A DNA stretch of 64,000 nt, taken from contig NZ_CM001368.1 of NCBI RefSeq assembly GCF_000177215.2, forward strand, positions 186,001 through 250,000, in the 5' to 3' direction. The notes below the pieces were generated by a model, which saw nothing but the letters and a program-made list of their open reading frames with translations, ran no database searches and was not told where the DNA came from. The stretch comes from Solidesulfovibrio carbinoliphilus subsp. oakridgensis. Lineage in GTDB: Bacteria > Desulfobacterota > Desulfovibrionia > Desulfovibrionales > Desulfovibrionaceae. Made by a program: the position numbers and the translations under genes. Of this stretch, positions 27,633 through 36,095 are shown in pieces; positions within the stretch are counted from its first letter, which is position 1, and the number at the start of each line of letters is the position of its first letter.

Positions 27633-29761
27633 TGTCGAGCCTGAGCTCCCTCCTGTCCATCGGGCGTTCGGCCCTGTCCACGTCCCAGGCCGCCCTGCAG
27701 GTCACGGGCAACAACATCGCCAACGTCGACACCGAGGGCTACAGCAAGCAGACCCTCATCACCAAGGACGGGAGCTACGTCAGCGGCTCGGCCGGACAGC
27801 TCGGTTCGGGCGTGGTGGCCCAGGAGGTGGTCCGCTCCCACGACCAGTTCATCGAGGCCCAGTACCTGCAGCGGGGCACGGCCCGGGACCGGTTCCAGAC
27901 CCTGTACGCGGGCCTGTCCAGCATGCAGAACCTGGTCAACGAGTCCAACAGCAAAGGCGTGAACGCCTCCCTGTCGAACCTGTTCGGCGACTGGGGCGAT
28001 CTGACGGGCAACACGGACAGCGCGGCCACGCGCCAGACCATGCTCGACGACACCAACACGCTCCTTGGCCTCTACCGGTCCATGTCCTCCTCCATCGAAC
28101 AGCTCCGGAGCCAGGCCGACCAGGCCATCGCCGCCGACGTCGAAACCGTCAACCAGCTGGCCAAGGACATCGCGGACCTCAACAAGCAGATCAACTCGAC
28201 CCAGGTCGACGGCCAGAATATCCCAAACGGCCTCTACGATGCCCGCGACAAGAAGATCCGCGAGCTCTCGGCCCTGGTCGACGTCAACGTCATCGACAAC
28301 GGCCGGGGCAACCTCACGGTCAACACCAATGCCGGCCAGACCATCGTCGACGGCATGGTGTCCTACGAATTCAAGTACGAGCAGGGCAAGACCGTGCGCC
28401 AGCTCTCCAGTGACTCGATCACGGCCGGCTCCGACGTCCAGGCCTATTACGAAGGCAGCGACACGTCCGAATATACGCTCCGGGTGAAGACGAGCGGCGG
28501 CCTCGGCGGCGTCGGCGGCGCGACTTTCGAGGCGTCGCTTGACGGCGGCAAGACCTGGCTGACCAACGACGACGGCACTGTCGCCACCTTCCAGGCCGAC
28601 GGCGACACCGGCAAGGTCAAGGTCGGCGACCTCGACGTCTGGTTCGGCTCGACCACCGATCCGACCGACGCCACGGGCACCCTGGAGGAGGGCGACACCT
28701 TCACCCTGGTCCCCAAAAAGGCCCTGTACTGGTACACCACGGCCGGCACGCCGGTGAACGTCACCCCCCAGCAGTACGGCGACGGCACGGACAACCCCTC
28801 GCGCCTGACCGGCGGCTCGCTGACCGGCACCTTTCTTTTCCGCGACGAGGAACTCGGCAGCTACCAGAAGACCCTCGACGCCATGGCCAAGTCCCTGGTC
28901 TGGGAAGTCAACCGCATCCACTCCCAGGGCGCGGGCCTGACCCCCTTCACCGAGGTCCAGGGAAGCTACAGCGTCAACGATTCCACGGCCGCCCTGTCGA
29001 GCGCCGGGGCCGGCCTGGCCTTCGGCGACCGCCTGGAAGCCGGGTCCTTCATGATGTACGTCTACGACGCCGACGGGAAGCTGGCCACGGACGCCGCGAC
29101 CGGCGAGCCGATCCAGGCGGCCATCCAGGTCGATACGGGCGATCTCGCCCACGATTCCCTGGACGACATCGTGGCCTCGATCAACACCGCCTTTTCGCCG
29201 ACCTACCTGACCGCCTCGGTGGTCAACGGCCGGCTTTCGATCGCCTCGGCCACGGGCAGCAGTTTCCGGTTCGGCGACGATTCCTCCGGGGCCCTGGCCG
29301 CTCTTGGCGTCAACACGCTCCTGACCGGATCCACGGCCGGGGATGTGGCGGTCAACAGCGTCGTGGCCAGCGACACCAACAAGGTCTGCGTCGGCCATGT
29401 GGGCGCCGACGGCCTGCTGGCCTCGGGCGACAACACCACGGCCAAGGCCCTCGCGGCCCTCGAGGACAAGGACATCTCCTTTTACGTGACCGGCCAGGCT
29501 CCGGTCAGCCAGACCCTCGGCGAATACTACAGCGGCCTGGTCGGCAAGATCGGCTCGGATACGGCCAACGCCTCGTACCAGGCCTCCTACCAGAGCACCC
29601 TGGCCGCCCAACTCGACGCGGCCCAGCTGTCTGCCTCGGGCGTCAACCTGGACGAGGAATTGACGAACATGATCAAGTTTCAGCACTCCTATCAGGCCGC
29701 GGCCAAGCTCATCAGCACGGCCGACCAGCTGATGGAGACGGTGCTTGGGCTGAAAAACTAG
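27632..29761 (+). CDS. flgK: Flagellar hook-associated protein 1 (FlgK)
   Basis: The protein is 709 aa. FlgK is the first hook-filament junction protein. The N-terminal axial helix carries LSTSQAALQVTGNNIANVDTEGYSKQ, and the C-terminal helix has SGVNLDEELTNMIKFQHSYQAAAKLIST. The central 450 residues are variable and surface exposed. It overlaps flgN by 1 bp. It is longer than enteric FlgK (about 550 aa) by an enlarged middle domain. Confidence 0.95.
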   Translation: MSSLSSLLSIGRSALSTSQAALQVTGNNIANVDTEGYSKQTLITKDGSYVSGSAGQLGSGVVAQEVVRSHDQFIEAQYLQRGTARDRFQTLYAGLSSMQNLVNESNSKGVNASLSNLFGDWGDLTGNTDSAATRQTMLDDTNTLLGLYRSMSSSIEQLRSQADQAIAADVETVNQLAKDIADLNKQINSTQVDGQNIPNGLYDARDKKIRELSALVDVNVIDNGRGNLTVNTNAGQTIVDGMVSYEFKYEQGKTVRQLSSDSITAGSDVQAYYEGSDTSEYTLRVKTSGGLGGVGGATFEASLDGGKTWLTNDDGTVATFQADGDTGKVKVGDLDVWFGSTTDPTDATGTLEEGDTFTLVPKKALYWYTTAGTPVNVTPQQYGDGTDNPSRLTGGSLTGTFLFRDEELGSYQKTLDAMAKSLVWEVNRIHSQGAGLTPFTEVQGSYSVNDSTAALSSAGAGLAFGDRLEAGSFMMYVYDADGKLATDAATGEPIQAAIQVDTGDLAHDSLDDIVASINTAFSPTYLTASVVNGRLSIASATGSSFRFGDDSSGALAALGVNTLLTGSTAGDVAVNSVVASDTNKVCVGHVGADGLLASGDNTTAKALAALEDKDISFYVTGQAPVSQTLGEYYSGLVGKIGSDTANASYQASYQSTLAAQLDAAQLSASGVNLDEELTNMIKFQHSYQAAAKLISTADQLMETVLGLKN

Positions 29762-29774
29762 CCCGGAGGTCCCC

Positions 29775-31331
29775 ATGGCCATGCGCGTCACCCAGCAGCT
29801 CATCTACGGCAACGTCATCAGCCAGAACAACGCCGCCCTGTCCCGGCTGATGGAGACCAACAACCAGGCCTCCACCCAAAAGCGCATCAACGCCCCCTCC
29901 GACGACCCCAACGGCGCGGTGACGGTGCTCAATACGCGGGCCGACATCGACCAGCTCGGCCAGTACAAGCGCAACATCACCACGGCCAACGGCTGGCTCA
30001 ACCAGGCCGACAGCACGCTCACTTCGGTCAGCACGCTCATTACCACCATCAAGGGCTACGCCGAGCAGGGGGCCACCGGCACGATCACGGACGAGAACCG
30101 GGGCGAGATCGCCTCGGCCGTCAGGCAGTATTTCCAGCAGCTCATCTCCCAGGCCAACACCACCTACAGCGGCAACTCGCTGTTCGCGGGCCAGAAGACC
30201 GACACCGAGGCCTTTACCGAAGGACTCGGCATGACCTCCAACGACACCGCCTTCGACACGGCCCTGGCCGCCTGGCCGAACCCCGGCTACACCGTCGAGG
30301 GCGACACCGACTCGACCGTGCTCGTGCAGTTCACCGACACCACGGCCAGCCCGCCCGCCTTCGAGTACACTGCCGATGGCGGCCAGACCTGGACCGCCGG
30401 CACCTATTCGGCCACGCCCGCGGCCGGGACGCAAACCCTCCAAATGGGCGGCGTCAACCTGACCATGTCGGACGGAGCGCTGGCCGCCGCGAAAGCCAGC
30501 GCCAACCACGAGGATTCGAGCGGCACCTGGCTGTGGATTCGTCCGGCGGCCTACTATCAGGGCAACACCAAAGAAGACATCGCGGTGACCAGCGCCAACA
30601 ATGCCGTCGTCGCGTCGGCCGAGGGCACTTTTTCCGGCAACGTCATGGTCCGTGTCGACGACACCACCAGCGGGCCCACTTATTCCTATTCCTACAGCAC
30701 CGACGGCGGCACGAGCTGGATGACCGGCAACAAGTCCGGCCTGCCCGGGCCGCCGACGTCCCTGTCCGTTCCCGGCGGGGTCCTGACCCTCTCCGGCACC
30801 CCGGCTGACGGCGACCAGTTCTTCATCCAGCCGAGCACGACCGATATCAGCCTGGCCATTTCCCCGACCGATTCGGTCGTGGTCAACGGGGTCGGCAAGG
30901 ACATCTTCGGCGGCATCTACGAAAAAACGGTCGCCAACCCGACTCCGCCGCCGGCGAACGTCAAGCTCAACCAGGCCGCCACCTTCAACGGTTCCGACGC
31001 CGCCAACCTGTTCGAGACCGTGGGCAAGCTGGTCGGCTACCTGGAAACCAACAACCAGGCCGGCTGCCAGGAGGCCCTCGACAACCTGACCGCCTCCCAG
31101 CAGCAGATCCTGACCACCGCGGCCTCGGTCGGCGCCAAGGAAAACCGGGTCACCTCGGCCGGGACCATGGTCGACACCCTGGCGGAGAATTCCACCACCA
31201 CCTTGAGCAAGGTGGAGGACGCGGACCTGACCACGCTCATCACCAAGCTTTCCGAGCAGGAGCTGGCCTACCAGGCCGTGCTCAAGTCCTCGAGCATGGT
31301 CATGAATCTGTCGCTGGTCAGCTACATTTAG
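29775..31331 (+). CDS. flgL: Flagellar hook-associated protein 3 (FlgL)
   Basis: The protein is 518 aa. FlgL joins FlgK to the filament. The flagellin-like N-terminus has MAMRVTQQLIYGNVISQNNAALSRL and then KRINAPSDDPNGAV. The C-terminus has the coiled partner KVEDADLTTLITKLSEQELAYQAVLKSSSMVMNLSL. The middle has a large insertion of Ser/Thr/Gly-rich beta modules (about residues 170-390). It follows flgK by 13 bp with a GGAGG site. Confidence 0.94.
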   Translation: MAMRVTQQLIYGNVISQNNAALSRLMETNNQASTQKRINAPSDDPNGAVTVLNTRADIDQLGQYKRNITTANGWLNQADSTLTSVSTLITTIKGYAEQGATGTITDENRGEIASAVRQYFQQLISQANTTYSGNSLFAGQKTDTEAFTEGLGMTSNDTAFDTALAAWPNPGYTVEGDTDSTVLVQFTDTTASPPAFEYTADGGQTWTAGTYSATPAAGTQTLQMGGVNLTMSDGALAAAKASANHEDSSGTWLWIRPAAYYQGNTKEDIAVTSANNAVVASAEGTFSGNVMVRVDDTTSGPTYSYSYSTDGGTSWMTGNKSGLPGPPTSLSVPGGVLTLSGTPADGDQFFIQPSTTDISLAISPTDSVVVNGVGKDIFGGIYEKTVANPTPPPANVKLNQAATFNGSDAANLFETVGKLVGYLETNNQAGCQEALDNLTASQQQILTTAASVGAKENRVTSAGTMVDTLAENSTTTLSKVEDADLTTLITKLSEQELAYQAVLKSSSMVMNLSLVSYI

Positions 31332-31353
31332 ATGGCCGGCGGCCGCCCACCCG

Positions 31354-31383
31354 TTGACAAGGGGTGCCCCCGCCGCGTAAGAC
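31354..31383 (+). promoter_or_regulatory. Weak sigma-70-type promoter candidate before csrA
   Basis: TTGACA at 31354-31359 and TAAGAC at 31378-31383 are 18 bp apart, between flgL and csrA. The -10 box is poor. It would let csrA-fliW be expressed independently of the sigma-54 operon. Confidence 0.35.
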
Positions 31384-31450
31384 CCATCCTAACAGGGCGC
31401 GAAGACGGAATTTTTCCCGCCCGGAACACTAATTGGGGGCGTGGGCGTTC

Positions 31451-31690
31451 ATGCTCATTTTGACCCGAAGGCCGGGCGAGAGCCTGCACCTCGGCGACCA
31501 CATCAAGATCACTGTCCTTGGCGTCCAGGGCAAGCAGATCAAAATCGGCCTCGAAGTGCCCGACGATATGCAGGTGTATCGCGAAGAGGTTTATCTGCGG
31601 GTGCTCGAGCAGAATCGGCAGGCGCTTTGCGCCTCGGATTCCGATGTCCTGGCAGCGGCGAAGTTATGGCCAAAAAAAACGAACGAGTAG
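31451..31690 (+). CDS. csrA: Carbon storage regulator CsrA
   Basis: The protein is 79 aa from the ATG at 31451. CsrA binds GGA motifs in mRNA leaders and blocks translation; in flagellated bacteria with FliW it controls flagellin synthesis. The family core [34 protein letters not shown] and [10 protein letters not shown] is intact. The frame is open to a TTG at 31433, but MLILTRR is the standard start. The C-terminal tail is about 18 residues longer than the enteric one. It overlaps fliW by 25 bp. Confidence 0.95.
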   Translation: MLILTRRPGESLHLGDHIKITVLGVQGKQIKIGLEVPDDMQVYREEVYLRVLEQNRQALCASDSDVLAAAKLWPKKTNE

Positions 31691-32121
31691 TGGAAACGCG
31701 CCTTGGGCGCATGAGTCTGCCCGAGGACCGCGTGCTGACCTTTCCACGGGGTCTGATCGGTTTCATGGGCCACCGGGAATTCACCCTGATCCAGGTACGC
31801 GAGGAATCGCCGTTTCTGGTCCTGCAAAGCCTCGATGATCCCAAGCTCGGCCTGCTCGTGGCCGATCCCTACAGTTTCATGACCGAATACGAGGTCGTCA
31901 TCGGCGACGCCGACCGGCGGCTTCTCGGCATCGAAACCCGGGAACAGGCCACCCTCCTCGTGACCGTGACCATTCCCCAGGGCATGCCCGAGCGGACCAC
32001 CCTCAATCTGAGCGGCCCCATCGTGCTCAACAACGAGGCCCGCATCGGCCTGCAAATCCCCCAGACCGACTCCCGCTACCCGGCCCACTACACGCCGGGC
32101 ATGGTCCCGACCAGGAAATAA
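31666..32121 (+). CDS. fliW: Flagellar assembly factor FliW (CsrA antagonist)
   Basis: The protein is 151 aa. FliW binds flagellin or CsrA; when flagellin is secreted, free FliW sequesters CsrA and flagellin mRNA is translated. The core blocks are [41 protein letters not shown] and [19 protein letters not shown]. Its start lies within csrA, so the antagonists are co-translated. A strong terminator follows. Confidence 0.94.
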   Translation: MAKKNERVVETRLGRMSLPEDRVLTFPRGLIGFMGHREFTLIQVREESPFLVLQSLDDPKLGLLVADPYSFMTEYEVVIGDADRRLLGIETREQATLLVTVTIPQGMPERTTLNLSGPIVLNNEARIGLQIPQTDSRYPAHYTPGMVPTRK

Positions 32122-32160
32122 GCGCCCGGCCGGCCCCCGCCGTCGGGTCCCCGCAAAAAG

Positions 32161-32201
32161 AAAAGCCTTCCAGACCGGTTGCCGGCCTGGAAGGCTTTTT
32201 T
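32161..32201. terminator. Strong bidirectional intrinsic terminator
   Basis: GCCTTCCAG at 32165-32173 pairs with CTGGAAGGC at 32187-32195. Six T follow on the plus strand and AAAA precedes. It ends the csrA-fliW transcript and also the convergent flgM transcript. Confidence 0.92.
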
Positions 32202-32221
32202 GCCGGGAAGGCGGATCGGTT

Positions 32222-32539
32222 CTAGCCGAACAGGTCCGACTCCATGGTCAGCATTTTTTCCGCGATCTTTTTGGAGTCCGGCTGGTAGGTGCCGGCATCC
32301 ACCTGGGCCTTGAGGGCGGCCACCCGGTCCGAGCGCACCTCCGGGGCGTCCTTGGCCTGGCTGGCGGCCAGGGAGACCAGCTTGGCGCCGTCGGACAGGG
32401 TCACCCGGTCGGAGCCGACGGCGCCGCCGGATTCGGCACTCTTGCCGCGTCCGGCGCCAGCCGTCTCGCCGGCTTCGCCCCGGCCGACCCGGCTTTGGCC
32501 GTAGGATTGGTTGATGCCCAGTACCGTCTTGATGTCCAT
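32222..32539 (-). CDS. flgM: Anti-sigma-28 factor FlgM
   Basis: The protein is 105 aa. FlgM holds sigma-28 (FliA) inactive until it is exported through the finished hook. The C-terminal sigma-binding helices are visible in EVRSDRVAALKAQVDAGTYQ and PDSKKIAEKMLTMES. The N-terminal half is Gly/Ala/Ser rich and probably disordered, as needed for export. The ATG at 32539 (MDIKTVLG) is preceded by GGGAGGGGG. It has its own sigma-28-type promoter, giving feedback control. Confidence 0.9.
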   Translation of the reverse strand: MDIKTVLGINQSYGQSRVGRGEAGETAGAGRGKSAESGGAVGSDRVTLSDGAKLVSLAASQAKDAPEVRSDRVAALKAQVDAGTYQPDSKKIAEKMLTMESDLFG

Positions 32540-32574
32540 GGCTACCCCCTCCCGCATTCTCCGTCGCATCATAC

Positions 32575-32602
32575 CTATCGGCAGCGGGGGGACCGAAATT
32601 TA
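32575..32602 (-). promoter_or_regulatory. Sigma-28 (FliA) promoter candidate of flgM
   Basis: On the minus strand TAAA (32599-32602) is followed after 16 bp by GCCGATAG (32575-32582), against the consensus TAAA-N15-GCCGATAA. The start site would lie about 30 bp before flgM. The TAAA overlaps the stop codon of the upstream gene. Confidence 0.68.
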
Positions 32603-33019
32603 GAGCATTGTCTCGTCTACTTTTTCCAGGGCCAATTCCCATAACCGCTTGAATGTCGCGGCCTTGACCTCTCCGGTCAGTTCCTCGGGCGCGCTTTCGT
32701 CGCGGACTATGAAAATGCGCATCTCCTGGTCTTCCGGAGGATAGGCGAAAAGGAGCGGGAATCCGAGTTCCTCTTCCAGTTCGGCCTTGATCTCCTCCAC
32801 CACCGGCGTGTCCGATCCGGTCACAAGGCAGTTTTCCACGATCTCCGCCGCCACCCGGCCGACCAGTTCCCGGCGTTTGGCCTCCCGGGAGATCCGGACG
32901 TCGTCCTCGGCCTCGGCGGCCACGAGCGAGCGTCGGTAGCGGGCCAGGCGCCTGGCCGTGGTCACCTGCCGTCCGTAGGTGCGCAGCATGGCGCGGACCT
33001 GGTAGGGGAGGGCGGTCAC
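32600..33019 (-). CDS. FlgM-associated conserved protein (DVU0524 type)
   Basis: The protein is 139 aa with no signal peptide. It has PYQVRAMLRTYGRQVTTARRLARYRR, then a helical charged region and a C-terminal domain (LGFPLLFAYPPEDQEMRIFIV). It matches from memory a Desulfovibrio family known only as FlgM-associated (DVU0524 type); the function is not known. The GTG at 33019 has AAGGAG at good distance. The longer frame upstream lacks family sequence. It stands directly ahead of flgM, so a flagellar gene-regulation role is likely. Confidence 0.72.
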   Translation of the reverse strand: MTALPYQVRAMLRTYGRQVTTARRLARYRRSLVAAEAEDDVRISREAKRRELVGRVAAEIVENCLVTGSDTPVVEEIKAELEEELGFPLLFAYPPEDQEMRIFIVRDESAPEELTGEVKAATFKRLWELALEKVDETML

Positions 33020-33206
33020 GGCGTATAACTCCTTCTCACGGCACTTATCGGACGCTAAGACCATACCTTTAGGGCCTTCCTCGAAAAAAATCCACGCCAA
33101 AGGGGCGGCCCCCAAGCCCGGGTCTTTCTTGTGCCGGCTCCGGCTTTGCCTTATAAGACCCTTCCTCCTCGCGCCGGAAGGGGATAAACCCGCAACGGAA
33201 CCCAGC

Positions 33207-34070
33207 ATGCACCGCGACATCAAAACCATTCTCATCATTTACAAGGCCGACCACGAACAGGTCCGGGGCATGGCCTGGACCGTGGCCGACTGGCTGGCCG
33301 CGCGGGGCATCACCGTCCTTTTGCGGGAGAATATCCCCGAGGGCCCCACGGCCGTGGTCCCGGTCGGCACGGTGGTGACCGGGCCGCCGCAACTGGCGCT
33401 CATCCTCGGCGGCGACGGCACCATGCTCTCGGCCGCCCGCCAACGCGCGGCCGACGGCATCCCCTTTTTCGGCATCAACCTCGGCCGGGTCGGCTTCATG
33501 ACCTCGGCCGGGCCCGACAATTGGCGGGAAGTACTGGCCGAAATCCTGGAGAACGGCTTCATCGAGGCCCGGCGCATCATGATCGAGGTGTCGGTCATCC
33601 GGGGAAGCGAGACCGTCTACACCACGACGGCGCTCAATGACGCCGTCATCAGCCGGGGGGCCATGGCCCGGCTGGCCGCCTTCAAGGTGACGCTCGGCGA
33701 CGCCGACGTCTGCACGCTGCGGGCCGACGGTGTGGTCGTCTCCACCCCGACCGGGTCCACGGCCTACTGCGTCTCGGCCGGCGGCCCGCTCATCTATCCG
33801 GGCCTGGACGTCCTGTGCGTGGTGCCGATCTGCCCGTTTCTGAGCGATTTCAAGCCGGTGGTGGTGCCGGCCGATTCGCCGGTCCGGCTCGCCCTGTCGG
33901 CTCCGGAGACCAACATGTACCTCACCTGCGACGGGCAGGAGCTTTTTCCCCTGGACGACAACGACGTGGTGGTGGTCAGGAAATCCACCCGCAGCCTCAA
34001 ACTGGCCAAGCGGGCCAAGGACAGCTACTTCGGCCGCCTGCGCCTCAAGGGATTCATCAACAAGCCATGA
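33207..34070 (+). CDS. nadK: NAD kinase
   Basis: The protein is 287 aa. It phosphorylates NAD to NADP. The ATP-binding GGDGTML motif (about residue 70), INLGRVGFMT, ALNDAVISRG, RADGVVVSTPTGSTAY and GLRLIP-like DNDVVVVRKS blocks are seen. The ATG at 33207 gives the family length; upstream codons of the same frame run into the intergenic region. Its stop overlaps the ATG of the next gene (ATGA), so the pair is translationally coupled. Confidence 0.95.
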   Translation: MHRDIKTILIIYKADHEQVRGMAWTVADWLAARGITVLLRENIPEGPTAVVPVGTVVTGPPQLALILGGDGTMLSAARQRAADGIPFFGINLGRVGFMTSAGPDNWREVLAEILENGFIEARRIMIEVSVIRGSETVYTTTALNDAVISRGAMARLAAFKVTLGDADVCTLRADGVVVSTPTGSTAYCVSAGGPLIYPGLDVLCVVPICPFLSDFKPVVVPADSPVRLALSAPETNMYLTCDGQELFPLDDNDVVVVRKSTRSLKLAKRAKDSYFGRLRLKGFINKP

Positions 34071-35827
34071 CCCGGATTCCCGCCGCCTCTCCGCCCGCTC
34101 CCGGCCCTGCTCCGCGCTACGGCTCGGACCCGGTCCAGGACGCCTGGCTCCTGCATTTCATGACCGAAAACAACCTGGACCACGCCATCGCGCCGGAGAA
34201 AAACGCCTCCCCGGAGCAGCTGCGGTTCATGGTGGCCCTCGGTCCGGAAGAGATCTACGTGCCCTGCTCGGACACCATGTTCTCCCATCTGGTCAGCGAA
34301 CGGGCCGATCCCATGGTCGTGGCCGAGTACAACGAGCGCCTGGCCCGCATCGGCCGGCTCATCGACGCCTACGTGCCGGACGCCTACACCGGGCAGAAGA
34401 TCCGCATCCTGTGCGAACTCAAGTACCGTCAGGCGCTGGTCGCGCCGACGCTCATCCCGTCGCGCCTGGCCAAGCGGCTGTGCACCATCTTCCTGACCCA
34501 GTCCGGGCTCGACGACCCCCACCGGGAGCGCAAGCGGCTCATGAACCGCCGGGCCCAGGCCTTCATCCAGGGCACGGCATTCACGGAAATGCTCTACGCC
34601 TGCCCGGCCGAGCTGCCCGGTTGCCGGGCCATTCCGGAACTGCGCTTCGCCCTGGACATGCTGGAATTAAAGCGCCTGCTGGTCCTCGGTTCCATGTCCG
34701 CCATCTGGGAAGGGGAGGGGAAGGTTCCGGGCCGCGAGGACCTGGACGCCGCCCTGACCCATTTTCCCGAGGAGTTCGAACGTCTGGCCGGGCTGCTCGA
34801 CCCCAGGCGGGGCGGGCCGCTCAAGATCCTTTTTCTGCCGGACGCGGCCGGGGGCATCGTCTTCGACCTGCTCGCCGTGCGCACGCTCCTGCGCCTGGGG
34901 CACCGGGTGATCGTGGCCCTCAAGGACGGTTTCTACTACGACGCCCCGACCATCTGGGACGCGGACGGCGATCCGGTCCTCGACGCCGCCCTGGCCGGGT
35001 CGCATTTCCTGGCCGACGCCCGCATCGGCAAAAACGGCCTGCTCCAGGTCATGCGCGAAAACCCGCTCACCGTCATCTCCGACGGCACGCGCGAGCGCCT
35101 GAACCTCTACCGGGTCTCGGTCACCTTCGCCAGGGCCTGGAAAGAGGCCGATCTGGTCATGGCCAAAGGCATCCTCAACCATCGGCGGCTGATCGAGACG
35201 CGCCACCTTTTCACCCGGGACGTGGCCTCGTTTTACAGCGACCCGGCCGCCGGCCTGCGCCTGGATTTCAAGCCCCGGGCCCCGGGCGCCCGGTCCTTCA
35301 CCGAAGCCGACATCATGGCCAAGGCCGAGGAGATCATAAGCGGCATGCGCGCGGCCAAGGCCGCCGGCAAGTCGGTCATGTTCTACAGCGCGGTCATCGG
35401 CTCCATCCCGGGCCAGACCAAGACGGCCATCGGCCTTGTCACGGCCTTTGTGGCCTATCTCCGCGAGAAGCTGTCCGAGACCTACGTCATCAACCCGGCC
35501 GAGCACTTCGAAGAGGGCATGGACGCCGACGACCTGATGTTCATGTGGGAGAAGGTGCAGCGCAGCGGGCTGATCGACGTGTGGCGGTTTCAGACCCACT
35601 TCGACATCGAAAAAAGCTTCGAACTCCTGGGGCGCAAGGTGCCGCCGGCCTGGTCCGGCAAGGACGCCACCTTTTCCACGGGCTGCACCAAGGAGATGCA
35701 CATCGCGCTTTCCATGCAGTCCCGCCAGCCCGAGCTCCAGATCATCGGCCCGGACCCGGAGAAGTTCTTCCGCCGCCGCGAGTACGGCGTCGGCAAGTTC
35801 TGCGACGCCGGCATCGAGTGCCGGTAA
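34067..35827 (+). CDS. DUF89-like (damage-control phosphatase/ARMT1 fold) protein with extra domains
   Basis: The protein is 586 aa. The central part (about residues 255-400) shows the signature order of DUF89 enzymes: FLPDAAGGIVFDLLAVRTLL, VIVALKDGFYYDAPT, ISDGT and EADLVMAKGILNHRRL. DUF89 proteins are metal-dependent phosphatases acting on damaged or toxic phospho-metabolites. The N-terminal 250 residues and C-terminal 180 (KSVMFYSAVIGSIPGQTKTA, FSTGCTKEMHIA) are not recognised. Because it overlaps the NAD kinase by 4 bp, repair of NAD(P)-related by-products is a fair guess, but that is inference. Confidence 0.68.
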   Translation: MTRIPAASPPAPGPAPRYGSDPVQDAWLLHFMTENNLDHAIAPEKNASPEQLRFMVALGPEEIYVPCSDTMFSHLVSERADPMVVAEYNERLARIGRLIDAYVPDAYTGQKIRILCELKYRQALVAPTLIPSRLAKRLCTIFLTQSGLDDPHRERKRLMNRRAQAFIQGTAFTEMLYACPAELPGCRAIPELRFALDMLELKRLLVLGSMSAIWEGEGKVPGREDLDAALTHFPEEFERLAGLLDPRRGGPLKILFLPDAAGGIVFDLLAVRTLLRLGHRVIVALKDGFYYDAPTIWDADGDPVLDAALAGSHFLADARIGKNGLLQVMRENPLTVISDGTRERLNLYRVSVTFARAWKEADLVMAKGILNHRRLIETRHLFTRDVASFYSDPAAGLRLDFKPRAPGARSFTEADIMAKAEEIISGMRAAKAAGKSVMFYSAVIGSIPGQTKTAIGLVTAFVAYLREKLSETYVINPAEHFEEGMDADDLMFMWEKVQRSGLIDVWRFQTHFDIEKSFELLGRKVPPAWSGKDATFSTGCTKEMHIALSMQSRQPELQIIGPDPEKFFRRREYGVGKFCDAGIECR

Positions 35828-35835
35828 GAAAGGAT

Positions 35836-36095
35836 AAGATGCCTCCGGCGGCTGGGAGGGGGCACCCCCTCCCAGACCCACCCGAACGGGGTGTGCGGGG
35901 CCAGGGGCGGCGAGAGGACCCGTGGTCGTGGTCGCACGCTGGCGTGTCTTCATCCCGGGAGCGGGCGAAAGGGATGGGGAGTCTTTTGCTTGGAAGGCTG
36001 AGGGGGACGTGTGGCCGGCCTTTGCTGGATGCTCCTGTTTTGGGACGGGAAGGTCCGGGAGGGGGTGACCCCCTCCCGGCCGCCGGAGGCATCTT
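35836..36095. repeat. Palindrome-bounded intergenic element, copy 1
   Basis: A 260-bp interval between convergent genes is bounded by 17-bp perfect inverted repeats (AAGATGCCTCCGGCGGC at 35836-35852, its complement at 36079-36095). Inside each end is a long hairpin: arms 35852-35862/35865-35875 and 36055-36065/36069-36079 (11 bp each). The interior shares a CGTGGTCGTGGTCG motif with copy 2. The right-hand 45 bases (36052-36096) are identical to copy 2 at 62065-62109. The element runs from 8 bp after one stop codon to the stop codon of der. No reading frame is seen in it. Confidence 0.75.
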
